In this document: positions 30,258-41,000 of the stretch, piece by piece
Layout of the letters: every line of letters starts with the position of its first letter
How positions within the stretch are numbered: the stretch's first letter is position 1
Assembly (NCBI GenBank): GCA_964017065.1
Contig: OZ024791.1
Coordinates: 5,260,547 to 5,324,546, forward strand
Direction: 5' to 3'
DNA from: Haliclona indistincta
Lineage: Eukaryota > Porifera > Demospongiae > Haplosclerida > Chalinidae
DNA: 64,000 bases
Program-made: the position numbers and the translations under genes
Notes under the pieces: model-generated
The model's database searches: none
Told to the model about the DNA's origin: nothing
What the model saw: only the letters and a program-made list of their open reading frames with translations

Positions 30258-32522
30258 ATGGAGAGTCAGCTAACATTGCTTCTCTTAGTGATTGGACAGT
30301 TTAGTTTAAGATGGACTGCTGCCAGCCAGTGCCCCGGCAACACCTCTGCTGTGGGAGACACCAAGCCACTCTACCTACTGGTACTCCGGTCATTTCCTGG
30401 AGGATTGAATGTGCTATCTGGTCCACGAATTGCTCGAGATGAGATCAATAATCAATCTGATATCCTCTCTGACTATCATATTGAACTAATAGTGGACACT
30501 ATTGAGGGATGCTCTTCCAATGAGGCTGGTATAGGACTCAGTAATCTGCTCAAACACACTCTCAACCCACAATGTCGTCCTGTGGTAGCAGTTGCTGGAC
30601 TGGGCTGCTCCTCACACACTTCAGTGCTGTCTCCCATAGCTGGCCATGATAACTATGATCTCATACAACTCTCTTCAGCCAATGCTCCAATCTTTCATAC
30701 AGAAAACCATCGCTTTCCTCATCTTTGGCATTTCTTGGGTTCAGCTTCTGTGTACTCTAATGTTGTTCTAGCCATTATGAATCAGTTCAACTGGACAAGA
30801 ATAGGTATTGTATACAACACAGGATCCCTCTTCCACTCAGAGATTGCTAAACATCTTCAGAATAGAACCAAATCTTCGATGAAAACAGTTGACTTTTATT
30901 TTGGTATAAGTGGCACAAGAGAGTTCTATCTAGAAGCTGCATTATCAGGTATGAGAAACAGAGAGACTACTATTATTGTGTCAATTCTCAATGTGAGACA
31001 GACAGTAGCCATTCAAAAACTAGCTGTGGAACAGAAAATTGTACTTCCTCATTACTTATGGATACACATTGAGAAATTGCAACGCTACTTTCGAAACTAT
31101 GATTTACTTAATAATTCGACATTTGGTCATATTTTTCTTCATACTCAAGTAGCTCTAGATAATGAACAAACTGAACTGGTATCAGGAGAGACATTTGCTA
31201 CTTTCAATGAAAAGCACAGAGATGATCTTGGACTGCTAGAGAAGACACACAACATCACTGGTCTCAGTCCGAGCTCATTTGCGAGATACTGGTATGACCA
31301 AGTATGGGCTATAGCACTAGCTATAAACAACTCACTCCCAGTACTGGAGAGTAGGAACCTCTCCATTGATGAATACACTATTGGAAAACACGAGATCACT
31401 GCTATCATTGAACAAGAAATGGCAAAGCTGAGGTTTCAAGGAGCTGGTGGCTGGGTTGAGTTCAACAAGTATCACAGTGTATCTACTCCAGTAGAGGTAG
31501 AGGTGTTCCAGATATTAGACAATGGCACTCAGAAACGTGTTGGGCTGTACGATCATTCGAATGCCTCAGCATTTCATGTTAATATCAGTGCCAGCAACCT
31601 ACCAAAGGACAGACTGATACGACAATATACATACTATCTGATTCCTGTTCCTGTGGCAATCGTATTGTACATTCTTACTAGTGGAGTTACCATCTTCACA
31701 ACAATACAACTCATTCTCTATCTTTACTACATAGACCACAAGGTGATCAAGGCTACTAGTCCTTATCTTAGTCTGATCATGTTTTTTGGATGCTACCCGC
31801 TCTGCCTCTCAGCCATTGTTAACATCACAATTGACAGCTTCGTGACTATTCCTGTTGTATACACTGTCCTATCATGCTTAGTAATTTTATTGACGATGAA
31901 CGGAACAAGTCTAGTACTGATACCTCTGTTTATTAAAGTGCTGAGAGAAGTACGTATATTCTCGTCCAAACTAGAAAAGGATATTGGCAAGTGCTGGAAC
32001 AATGGTTTTCTGGTCTTCATTGTGATATTTCTTGTTGTGATTCTAAACATGATCTTGGTACCTGTGCTGATATTAGAAACCCCAAAATATAGTAACTACA
32101 CTCTTAATCCCAATGACCTTGAAGTGCTACTTCACATACGTCCTGATAGAAAATTAGATTTTATAAGTGTCGGAATCACACTCGCTTACATGATCCTCAT
32201 TTTGATAGTCATCAGTTTGGTCACTTTTAGGACACGCAAGATAAGACACAATAACTTCAAAGACACTAAGAAGATAAATATATTCATCGCACTCACTATA
32301 GTCGCATCCTTTTTCCTTTATACTTTCCACGTGGTGCTCACTGAAATGAACTATGAACCAATTGCTAACATTATTCTGATAATTTCACAAGTCACTTTAC
32401 CAACTTTTTGCCAATTCATATTCTTCACAGCAAAAATAGTACCAGTATTATTGGAGAAGCTAAAAGCTTTTCATCATTCACTAAACTGCTTTCCTGGTGG
32501 TCGTCACGTAATTAATACTTAG
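30258..32522 (+). CDS. Class C GPCR (GABA-B-like), receptor 6, A-type 7TM
   Basis: Intronless, 754 aa from the ATG at 30258 (MESQLTL). An upstream in-frame ATG at 30183 would add 25 residues ahead of the signal peptide and lies in the conserved leader, so it is not chosen. Signal peptide, Venus-flytrap domain with the NVRQT version of the variable block (unlike A-type receptors 2 and 4 but like receptor 1), A-type 7TM, FTAK, and tail GGRHVINT. First gene of unit 3. Overall closest to receptor 1. Confidence 0.94.
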   Translation: MESQLTLLLLVIGQFSLRWTAASQCPGNTSAVGDTKPLYLLVLRSFPGGLNVLSGPRIARDEINNQSDILSDYHIELIVDTIEGCSSNEAGIGLSNLLKHTLNPQCRPVVAVAGLGCSSHTSVLSPIAGHDNYDLIQLSSANAPIFHTENHRFPHLWHFLGSASVYSNVVLAIMNQFNWTRIGIVYNTGSLFHSEIAKHLQNRTKSSMKTVDFYFGISGTREFYLEAALSGMRNRETTIIVSILNVRQTVAIQKLAVEQKIVLPHYLWIHIEKLQRYFRNYDLLNNSTFGHIFLHTQVALDNEQTELVSGETFATFNEKHRDDLGLLEKTHNITGLSPSSFARYWYDQVWAIALAINNSLPVLESRNLSIDEYTIGKHEITAIIEQEMAKLRFQGAGGWVEFNKYHSVSTPVEVEVFQILDNGTQKRVGLYDHSNASAFHVNISASNLPKDRLIRQYTYYLIPVPVAIVLYILTSGVTIFTTIQLILYLYYIDHKVIKATSPYLSLIMFFGCYPLCLSAIVNITIDSFVTIPVVYTVLSCLVILLTMNGTSLVLIPLFIKVLREVRIFSSKLEKDIGKCWNNGFLVFIVIFLVVILNMILVPVLILETPKYSNYTLNPNDLEVLLHIRPDRKLDFISVGITLAYMILILIVISLVTFRTRKIRHNNFKDTKKINIFIALTIVASFFLYTFHVVLTEMNYEPIANIILIISQVTLPTFCQFIFFTAKIVPVLLEKLKAFHHSLNCFPGGRHVINT

Positions 32523-32873
32523 TGTATTGATGTAACAATGTCAATCCTTTATACTTTCAGACATGCAGACACTTATATTTATTGCACTATACAGAATTCA
32601 AATTTTTGTGATGTATGAGTGATAAAATAATATGTACGCTTTAGACTGTAACCAGGTTGTCCTTTCTTAAATAACAGTTTGTATTCTAACAGCGCTAGTC
32701 AGTCAGGCACTAAACATCAAAGACTGGGTGTGCTACTGCTAAGTTCAAAGTTTGAATGAAGTCAAAGTATTGGCACAATGAGTTGTTTGATCTCCTGCTT
32801 CCTACAACATGAGTACATTCACACTGGATAAATATAATGATGTGACTACATACTAATTGCATACAGTGTTACT
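32523..32873 (+). other. 351-bp A-to-B spacer, copy 3
   Basis: Same length and almost the same sequence as 12591-12941 and 19954-20304. Confidence 0.55.
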
Positions 32874-35129
32874 ATGGATAGTCAGCTAGCTCTACTTCAT
32901 CTGATACTGGTTAGCTTAAGATGTGCCGCTGCCAGCCAGTGCTCCGGCAACACCTCTGCTGTGGGAGACACCAAGCCACTCTACCTACTGGTACTCCGGT
33001 CATTTCCTGGAGGATTGACTGCTGTGTCTGGTCCACGGATTGCTCGAGATGAGATCAACAATCAATCTGATATCCTCTCTGACTATCATATTGAACTAAT
33101 AGAGGACACTATTGAGGGATGCTCTTCCAATGAGGCTGGTATAGGACTCAGTAATCTGCTCAAACACACTCTCAACCCACAATGTCGTCCTGTGGTAGCA
33201 GTTGCTGGACTGGGCTGCTCCTCACACACTTCAGTGCTGTCTCCCATAGCTGGCCATGATAACTATGATCTTATACAACTCTCTTCAGCCAATGCTCCAA
33301 TCTTTGAATTAGAAAACCATCGTTTTCCTCATCTTTGGCGTTTCTTGGGTTCAGCTTCTGTGTACTCTGATGTTGTTCTAGCCATTATGGATCAGTTCAA
33401 CTGGACAAGAATAGGTATTGTATACAACACTGGATCCCTCTTCCACTCAGAGATTGCTAAACATCTACAAACAAGAATCAAATCTTCGATTGACCTTTGT
33501 ATTGGTATAAGTGGCACAAGAGAGTTCTATCTAGAAGCTGCATTATCAGGTATAAGAAACAGAGAGACAACTATTATTGTGTCAATGCTCAATGTGAGAC
33601 AGACAGCAGCCATTCTAAAACTAGCTGTGGAAAAGAAAATTGTACTTCCTCATTACTTATGGATACACATTGAGAAACTGCAACGCTACTTTCGAAACTT
33701 TAATTTACTTAATAATTCGACATTTGGTCATATTTTTCTTCACACTCAAGTAGCTCTAGATAATGAACAAACTGAACTGGTATCAGGAGAGACATTTGCT
33801 ACTTTCAATGAAAAGCACAGAGAGGATCTTGAACTGTTAGAGAAGACACACAACATCACTGGTCTCAATCCGAGCTCATTTGGGAGATACTGGTATGACC
33901 AAGTATGGGCTATAGCACTAGCTATAAACAACTCACTCCCAGTACTGGAGAGTAGGAACCTCTCCATTGATGAATACACTATTGGACAACACGAGATCAC
34001 TGCTATCATTGAACAAGAAATGGCAAAGCTGAGGTTTCAAGGAGCTGGTGGATGGGTTGAGTTCAACAAATATCACAGTGTGTCTACTCCAGTTGAGGTG
34101 TTCCAGATATTAGACAATGGCACTCAGGAACGTGTTGGGCTGTACGATCATTCGAATGCCTCAGCATTTCATGTTAATATCAGTGCCAGCAACCTACCAA
34201 AGGACAGACTGATGCGACAATATACATACTATCTGATTCCTGTTCCTGTGGCAATCGTATTGTACACTCTTACTAGTGGAGTTACCATCTTCACAACAAT
34301 ACAACTCATTCTCTATCTTTACTACAGAGACCACAAGGTGATTAAGGCTACCAGTCCTTATCTTAGTCTGATCATGTTTCTTGGCTGCTACCTGCTCTGT
34401 TTCTCAGCCATTGTTAACATCACGAGAGACAGCTTCGTGACTAATCCTGTTGTATACACTGGCATATTTCGCATAATAATTCCTTTAACTGTTAATGGAA
34501 CGAGCCTGATATTGATCACTTTGTTTATCAAACTGCTGAGGGTATACCGCATCTTCTCGTCAAGACTAGAAAAGGACATTGGGTTGTGCTGGAGCAATGG
34601 TTGTCTTGTCTTCTTTGTGATATCTCTAATGGTCATACTCAATGTTTTGGTGATACCTATGCTAATATTTGAAACTCCTACATTCAACAACTACACTCTT
34701 AGTCGTAGACCCGATGACCAGGAAATATTGCTTCATGTTCGTCCTGTTGCTAGAGGAACTTTTGGAGTTGGAAGCATAATTGCATTCATGGTGATCTTCT
34801 TGTTACTCCTTGGCTTCTTTGCAATTCGCACACGCAAGATAAGACACAAAAATTTCAAAGACACTAAGAAGATCAACCTGCTGATTGCACTCCTTATTAT
34901 TATCTCCTTTTTTGCTGGATCTCTCAACATAATACTCTATGAAATACATGAAGAACCATCAGCTAACACTGTCCTGATAATCTGCTTGCTTTCTGTACCA
35001 GTTCTTTGTCAGGTCATACTATTTTCGCCTAAAGTAGCACCTGTTCTACTGGAGCATATCACTTCCCTACACTCACAAAAATCCTTCCATGTGACTGGTC
35101 TTGTAGTTAAAATGCGCTGCATTCTATAG
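32874..35129 (+). CDS. Class C GPCR (GABA-B-like), receptor 7, B2-type 7TM
   Basis: Intronless, 751 aa, starting MDSQLALLHLILVS. It is nearly identical to receptor 5 up to the insertion point and shows that gene's uninterrupted form, with a short tail of ~24 residues (EHITSLHSQK..., ending MRCIL). B2-type 7TM with LGCYLLCFS, FFAGSLNII and canonical FSPK at the end of TM7. It shares the KSSIDLCIG and STPVEVFQ deletions with receptor 5. Second gene of unit 3. Confidence 0.94.
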   Translation: MDSQLALLHLILVSLRCAAASQCSGNTSAVGDTKPLYLLVLRSFPGGLTAVSGPRIARDEINNQSDILSDYHIELIEDTIEGCSSNEAGIGLSNLLKHTLNPQCRPVVAVAGLGCSSHTSVLSPIAGHDNYDLIQLSSANAPIFELENHRFPHLWRFLGSASVYSDVVLAIMDQFNWTRIGIVYNTGSLFHSEIAKHLQTRIKSSIDLCIGISGTREFYLEAALSGIRNRETTIIVSMLNVRQTAAILKLAVEKKIVLPHYLWIHIEKLQRYFRNFNLLNNSTFGHIFLHTQVALDNEQTELVSGETFATFNEKHREDLELLEKTHNITGLNPSSFGRYWYDQVWAIALAINNSLPVLESRNLSIDEYTIGQHEITAIIEQEMAKLRFQGAGGWVEFNKYHSVSTPVEVFQILDNGTQERVGLYDHSNASAFHVNISASNLPKDRLMRQYTYYLIPVPVAIVLYTLTSGVTIFTTIQLILYLYYRDHKVIKATSPYLSLIMFLGCYLLCFSAIVNITRDSFVTNPVVYTGIFRIIIPLTVNGTSLILITLFIKLLRVYRIFSSRLEKDIGLCWSNGCLVFFVISLMVILNVLVIPMLIFETPTFNNYTLSRRPDDQEILLHVRPVARGTFGVGSIIAFMVIFLLLLGFFAIRTRKIRHKNFKDTKKINLLIALLIIISFFAGSLNIILYEIHEEPSANTVLIICLLSVPVLCQVILFSPKVAPVLLEHITSLHSQKSFHVTGLVVKMRCIL

Positions 35130-35345
35130 TTTATGATTTTATGTGCAATATTAATTAGCTAAGCAGTTACTAATAATTATGTAATCCTGCTCGCCAACAC
35201 CGTTGCAACTGCCAGACCATTAGACAAATTCGTGGCAGTCACAGCCAAAACATCGTTGTTGATAATAAAGTAATTTGCCAAATTGAGCATGTTCCCTGTC
35301 CGTATACGATGCGACTGCATACAGCAAACAGTGCCATGATGTACT
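35130..35345. promoter_or_regulatory. Intergenic region upstream of receptor 8
   Basis: It differs from both the A and B 5' flanks, apart from a short gcatacagcaaacagtg close to the ATG, so receptor 8 probably has its own promoter. Confidence 0.35.
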
Positions 35346-37544
35346 ATGGAGTGTCAGCTTATCCTGATTCTTCTACTAGCTGTCAGTGAGGCTGCTGCCA
35401 GCCAGTGCCCCAACACCTCTGCTATAGGAGACACCAAGCCACTCTACCTACTGGTACTCCGGTCATTTCCTGGAGGATTGACTGTGTTATCCGGTCCACG
35501 AATTGCTCGAGATGAGATCAACAATCAATCTGATATCCTCTCTGACTATCATATTGAACTAATAGTGGACACTATTGAGGGATGCTCTTCCAATGAGGCT
35601 GGTATAGGACTCAGTAATCTGCTCAAACACACTCTCAACCCACAATGTCGTCCTGTGATAGCAGTTGCTGGACTGGGCTGCTCCTCACACACTTCAGTGC
35701 TGTCTCCCATAGCTGGCCATGATAACTATGATCTCATACAACTCTCTTCAGCCAATGCTCCAATCTTTGATACAGAAAACCATCGCTTTCCTCATCTTTG
35801 GCGTTTCTTGGGTTCAGGTTCTGTGTACTCTGATGTTGTTCTAGCCATTATGGATCAGTTCAACTGGACAAGAATAGGTATTGTATACAACACTGGATCC
35901 CTCTTCCACTCAGAGATTGCTAAACATCTTCATAATAGAACCAAATCTTTGATGAAAACAGTTGACTTTTATTTTGGTATAAGTGGCACAAGAGAGTTCT
36001 ATCTAGAAGCTGCATTATCAGGTATAAGAAACAGAGAGACAACTATTATTGTGTCTCTTCTTAGTGCAAGTCAGACAGCAGCCATTTTGAAACTAGCTAT
36101 AAGTGAGAATGTGGTGCTTCCTCGATATTTATGGATACATGTCGAGAAAGATCAAAGCTACTTTCGAGACTTTGATTTCGTAAGCAATGCAACATTTGGT
36201 CATATTTTTCTTCACACTCACGATAATGAACAAACCGAACTGGTATCAGGAGAGACATTTGCTACTTTCATTGAAAAGCACGGAGAAGATCTTGAACTGC
36301 TAGAGAAGACACACAACATCACTGGTCTCAGTCCGAGCTCATTTGCGAGATACTGGTATGACCAAGTATGGGCTATAGCACTAGCTATAAACAACTCACT
36401 CCCAGTACTGGAGAGTAGGAACCTCTCCATTGATGAATACACTATTGGACAACACGAGATCACTGCTATACTTGAACAAGAAATGGCAAAGCTGAGGTTT
36501 CAAGGAGCTGGTGGCTGGGTTGAGTTCAACAAGTATCACTGTGTATCTACTCCAGTAGAGGTGTTCCAGATAGTAGACAATGGCACTCAGAAACGTGTTG
36601 GGCTGTACGATCATTCGAATGCCTCAGCATTTCATGTTAATATCAGTGCCAGCAACCTACCGAAGGACAGACTGATACGACAATATACATACTATCTGAT
36701 TCCTGTTCCTGTGGCAATCGTATTGTACACTCTTACTAGTGGAGTTACCATCTTCACAACAATACAACTCATTCTCTATCTTTACTACAGAGACCACAAG
36801 GTGATCAAGGCTACCAGTTTCTATCTTAGTCTGATCATGTTCATTGGATGCTATGTACTCTGCTCTGCCGCCTTCGTCATTATTACTAACGACAGCTTTG
36901 TTATCACTCCAATTGTATACACTATCTTGATCTTCCTTGGTTTAATGTCAACCATCAACGGCAGCAGTTTAATACTGATCCCATTGTTTGTCAAACTGCT
37001 GCGAGTGGATCGGATATTTTTATCACGACCGCGAAAACACATTAGCAAATACTGGAGCAATGGGTATCTGGTACTCATTGTTATTCTACTAACTGGTGTT
37101 CTTAACGTTTTCGTGGTACCTGTGCTAATAATACGGAGACCAGAATATAGCAACTACAGTCTTAATCCGAAAGATCTCGTTGTACTACTTCACGTGCGTC
37201 CTGTTCGGAATGGAGATATCATAAGTGTTTCAATCGTAATTGGATACATGGTACTCCTTTTTCTAATCATCAGTTTAGTCACAATTCAAACACGTAAGAT
37301 AAAGTACAGTAATTTCAAAGACACCAAGAAGATCTACTTATTTATCGGACTTGCAACAATCATATGTCTTACTGCCTTTGGTTTCTTTATTATTTTCACC
37401 GAAATAAACCAAGAGCCGGTAGGCAATATTATCTTGATAATTGGATTGATTTTATTACCAGGATTTTTCCAGCTCATGCTCTTTACGCCTAAAGTGGTAC
37501 CTGTTTTATTGGAAAGATACCTTATAAAACCAATACATGTATAA
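35346..37544 (+). CDS. Class C GPCR (GABA-B-like), receptor 8, C-type 7TM
   Basis: Intronless, 732 aa, starting MECQLILILLLAVS. The ectodomain closely matches the other receptors and carries the SASQT block, with a three-codon deletion (HTHDNEQ) and the two-codon STPVEVFQ deletion shared with receptors 5 and 7. Identity falls abruptly in TM2 at about 36825: from GCYVLCSAA onward it is a distinct class (FLSRPRKHISKYW, ILLTGVLNVF, FTPK at the end of TM7). The tail is very short (ERYLIKPIHV). It combines the family's common ligand-binding half with the most divergent transducing half in the window. Confidence 0.93.
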   Translation: MECQLILILLLAVSEAAASQCPNTSAIGDTKPLYLLVLRSFPGGLTVLSGPRIARDEINNQSDILSDYHIELIVDTIEGCSSNEAGIGLSNLLKHTLNPQCRPVIAVAGLGCSSHTSVLSPIAGHDNYDLIQLSSANAPIFDTENHRFPHLWRFLGSGSVYSDVVLAIMDQFNWTRIGIVYNTGSLFHSEIAKHLHNRTKSLMKTVDFYFGISGTREFYLEAALSGIRNRETTIIVSLLSASQTAAILKLAISENVVLPRYLWIHVEKDQSYFRDFDFVSNATFGHIFLHTHDNEQTELVSGETFATFIEKHGEDLELLEKTHNITGLSPSSFARYWYDQVWAIALAINNSLPVLESRNLSIDEYTIGQHEITAILEQEMAKLRFQGAGGWVEFNKYHCVSTPVEVFQIVDNGTQKRVGLYDHSNASAFHVNISASNLPKDRLIRQYTYYLIPVPVAIVLYTLTSGVTIFTTIQLILYLYYRDHKVIKATSFYLSLIMFIGCYVLCSAAFVIITNDSFVITPIVYTILIFLGLMSTINGSSLILIPLFVKLLRVDRIFLSRPRKHISKYWSNGYLVLIVILLTGVLNVFVVPVLIIRRPEYSNYSLNPKDLVVLLHVRPVRNGDIISVSIVIGYMVLLFLIISLVTIQTRKIKYSNFKDTKKIYLFIGLATIICLTAFGFFIIFTEINQEPVGNIILIIGLILLPGFFQLMLFTPKVVPVLLERYLIKPIHV

Positions 37545-38003
37545 ACATTGATTTTGTTGTGCTGATTTTGATATTATTGTGTGTCACTCTTGTCACGCTT
37601 CTGTTGTAGACAATAATTTCTTGCAAACATGGTTCACTAGCCAACAAGGTACATGTGATGTCTGGTCCAAAGGTGGTAACGTTCTAGTTCAAAGGCGCTC
37701 TCTTGGTAAAGCTACTCAAGCACAGACCACAACACAAATCAGGAGAATTATGAAATAATATATTTTTATTAAGATCGAGTGCAATAGGAAATGAATAAAG
37801 AGTGCACAGAAATGATCTATCTTTCATGAGCACTTGCAATGTACAACAGTATCTGTGTTCCATTTGCTAAGAAAAGGGAAGAGATGGAAGATAGAAAAAC
37901 TTTGGAAAGTAGCAGCAAGTCAGTGTGTACAGAGGAAGTGTCTATGTAGAGTGTGCAAGAATGATTCCACATGTGGTAAGGTGTGTGATAGTGGACGTGG
38001 TTA
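37545..38003. other. Intergenic region between receptor 8 and SAP130 3' ends
   Basis: The two genes converge here and both 3' UTRs probably lie in it. aataatatatttttatt near 37756 and gaatgaataaagag near 37790 could hold poly(A) signals. No gene is seen. Confidence 0.5.
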
Positions 38004-41000
38004 TTAAGTGTGATGCTTGGCTGATGCCGAATAGTTTGTTCGTGAACCACCGTATCTCTTTAACAGATCCATAATCCGCGGACTATGATCCAATACCTGA
38101 TGATAAAATATGAAATAGCAGCATCGTGACAGTAAAAGAACCATTGGTTCACTCTCACCATTAGCATCTTTTCACTGCACTCGTCAACATGAGATTGGAC
38201 CCTCGTAGACCGATCAACATTGCCCTGCAGGAAGTGTTCATGTAAATAAACACTACTTAAAGTACAAAGCTATCTAAAGCTGATGTTTAGTTAGCTAAAC
38301 ATCAGTTAGTCCATAACAAGCAAAAGTGACACTTTACTACACCTTGCAGGTTTCAAGCAACAAAGTAAACAAGATCAGCTGCTGTATAATACTGCTGTGT
38401 AGTACATGTTACTAACTTGTATGACTTCCTGAAGGAGCCGAGTCTGAGCCGTTGGAAGAGAGCAATGAGCAGACGACAACAGAGAAGACAGATCACTCTG
38501 AATTCTCTGAACAGCTTCCAACATCTCTCCCTCAGCTTCTCTCTACAAGAGAAAGAGATTTAGGTCAGTTGAACCGGCCCATTTTGAGAACAAACCATTT
38601 CATGGAGGTTTCGCTCAAACAGTTCGATCTTCCAGCCTGAAGCCCTCAGCCAACTGCTGTCACTGGAAGCTATGTCATGTAGAGAAGTCCGCGTCTCTTC
38701 TAAAAATACGAAAGTCATGTGTCACTAGATTGATGTGTTTGAAAGTGTGTTCTTACCACGGTGCTTGATATCGGCGTGCCTCTTGAAGTGACTGTGTGCT
38801 GCACGATGATTGACGCGAAGACAGCCATTGATAGGGTAAGGTGACTTGCGCAGCTGAGCCAAGTACAAGACACCGACTTCCTTGTGCGCCTTATCGTCAC
38901 CAGGCTCAGGAACGACAGGTGACACAAGATCAGTTTTTGACGTTTTAGTCTTTAGTGGAAGGGGACCTGGCAGTCTCTCATTTGCAAACATGGAGGGGTG
39001 TGGTGGATCTAGAGGAGAGGTTACTCCACTCCCTTGAGCCTCATTCTGTGACGACAGACTGCCATAGTAGTTGTCTCCAATATTATCACTATCAGGAAAA
39101 AGAAACAGTCGTAAAACATTTCAGAAACAGTAGGAAATTGCGAGTACAACTAGAAATAGTCTATTTGAACAATGGCACAGTGCTGTTCTGATACTTACAA
39201 GTGCTGTTTTCGAGGCCGTTTTCGTGGTGACGAAGTGAATTCTGCATCTCTCAAGTGATTTTCCAAACAGTCTCTTCCTCCGCTCGTAGCTGTAGAGGAT
39301 GGCTCAGATGATAAAACCGCAGAACTGTAATTAAGAAAATTATCATAACCAATTCCCAATTGATGATATAACATGTGGCTACCTGTTAGTTGTCCTGAGT
39401 GGATTAGTTAGAAACATTGAAGGAGAAACAGCTCCTGACAATCCTTCAGTTTGCCTGCATGAGGATACACACTCTCAATACTGATTACACACACATGCTC
39501 ACACTCACCGATCGAGAGGTCGCTTACGAAGAATGCTGGGCCGAGGAGATGAGCTGCCCTGCTGTAGGGAGGTGTCCATCAGAGAGAGTCCTCCACTGGG
39601 TAGAGAGGGAGATGAAGGAGAAGAGAGAGTCCTGGCAGTTGGTGTTGCAACCATAGAGGCAAGCGGGATTCTATTTACGGAAGGTAGTTGAGGAGCAGAG
39701 GTCACAGCTGTCTCTTGAGGCAGAGAGTCTGAACTAGAGAGACAGAGATCGTTAGAGGGTCGTTCACTAGTTGGTGTGTTTGCTTCAGATGAGTGAGCAG
39801 AACTGGTGAGAGAGGCAATGTCTTTGCCAGTGAGATTCGGGGCTGGTATAATGATGTTTTTGCTTACTGCCTCCGGACGAGGAATATGAGGAGAGATATG
39901 AGCAGGACGAACTGCAGGGACGAGAGATAAGAGAGGTGATGATGAATTATAGAGAAGGCACTCACCAGCATGGTGGTGGTAAGTGGTTAGCATGGAGTCA
40001 GACGAAGTGATAGGAGAAGAAGGATGAGAAGAATGGAAGCGATGGTTGGTGTTGACAGGTAGTACAGTTGGGAACACAGGCCTACTGCATAGGTAGAAGA
40101 GAAGATAGTATTCTGAACATTTACACCACAGCTAAGTGATGTTGGACCAATCAGGTTGCGTAACTGGGGGTCTCTAATGGAATCCCACCACACTACGGTT
40201 CTGTGTGCAGAGTTCTACTGAATAATTTTTATAGCGCTCGCGTGTCCTTGCTCGTCGTTCGCGTTGTTGTTTGCTGTTGCTATGGTCTAAATCAAGAGTA
40301 AATAATAGAAGAGAGAGTATCCAATTCCAATATACCCGTCAAGGACACTCTCGGGAAAGTAACGTGACCAGCACGCGAGCAGATGACGTTTATCGGTATT
40401 AATTATTCATTGTGTAACGTCATGACTTAGTATGCACGCCCGCGATCACGATTGCAACAGCACTTGAAAGTCAAGGCTAACATTTTCAAGTCGGATGCGT
40501 AATATAGAGTCTGCAGGTGGATGCCAGTACCACAGTTTGAAGTCCACCAGAAGATGGCTATCTTATTTGGTCACGGTGCGTCCCACACGAAATTTAAGCC
40601 GCCGTTTTCCCCAGCAGTGTTTAAGGCAGAAATAAAACTATCTGGTGAACGAGTGGCTGCTCGCTTTGCCTGTGGAGCGGAGTCGCTTGCTGTTTATCAA
40701 GCTGTTTACAAATGTATAGCTTCAAGGTGTAGGCGGGGCGCGACAACAAGCTACGAAGGCAAGATTTCCACTGCCACATGTACGTCAAATTACGTCAATT
40801 TGCTCGCGTGCTGGTCACGTTACTTTCCCGAGAGTGTCCCTGACGGGTATATTGGAGTTGGATACTCTCTCTTCTATTATTTACTCTTGTCTAAATCAGT
40901 TGGGCAGTGCATCCAATCGGATCTACGCGATGTAGAAACCCTCGCGCCCTAACCATAATGCCCTCGCTACGCTCGGACGCTATATAGCAATGGCTCTCAG

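Noticed and set aside
5712..36463. Recurrent 81-100 aa minus-strand ORFs inside the receptor genes
   Set aside because: They are antisense shadows repeated because the receptor genes are near-identical; no promoter or domain.
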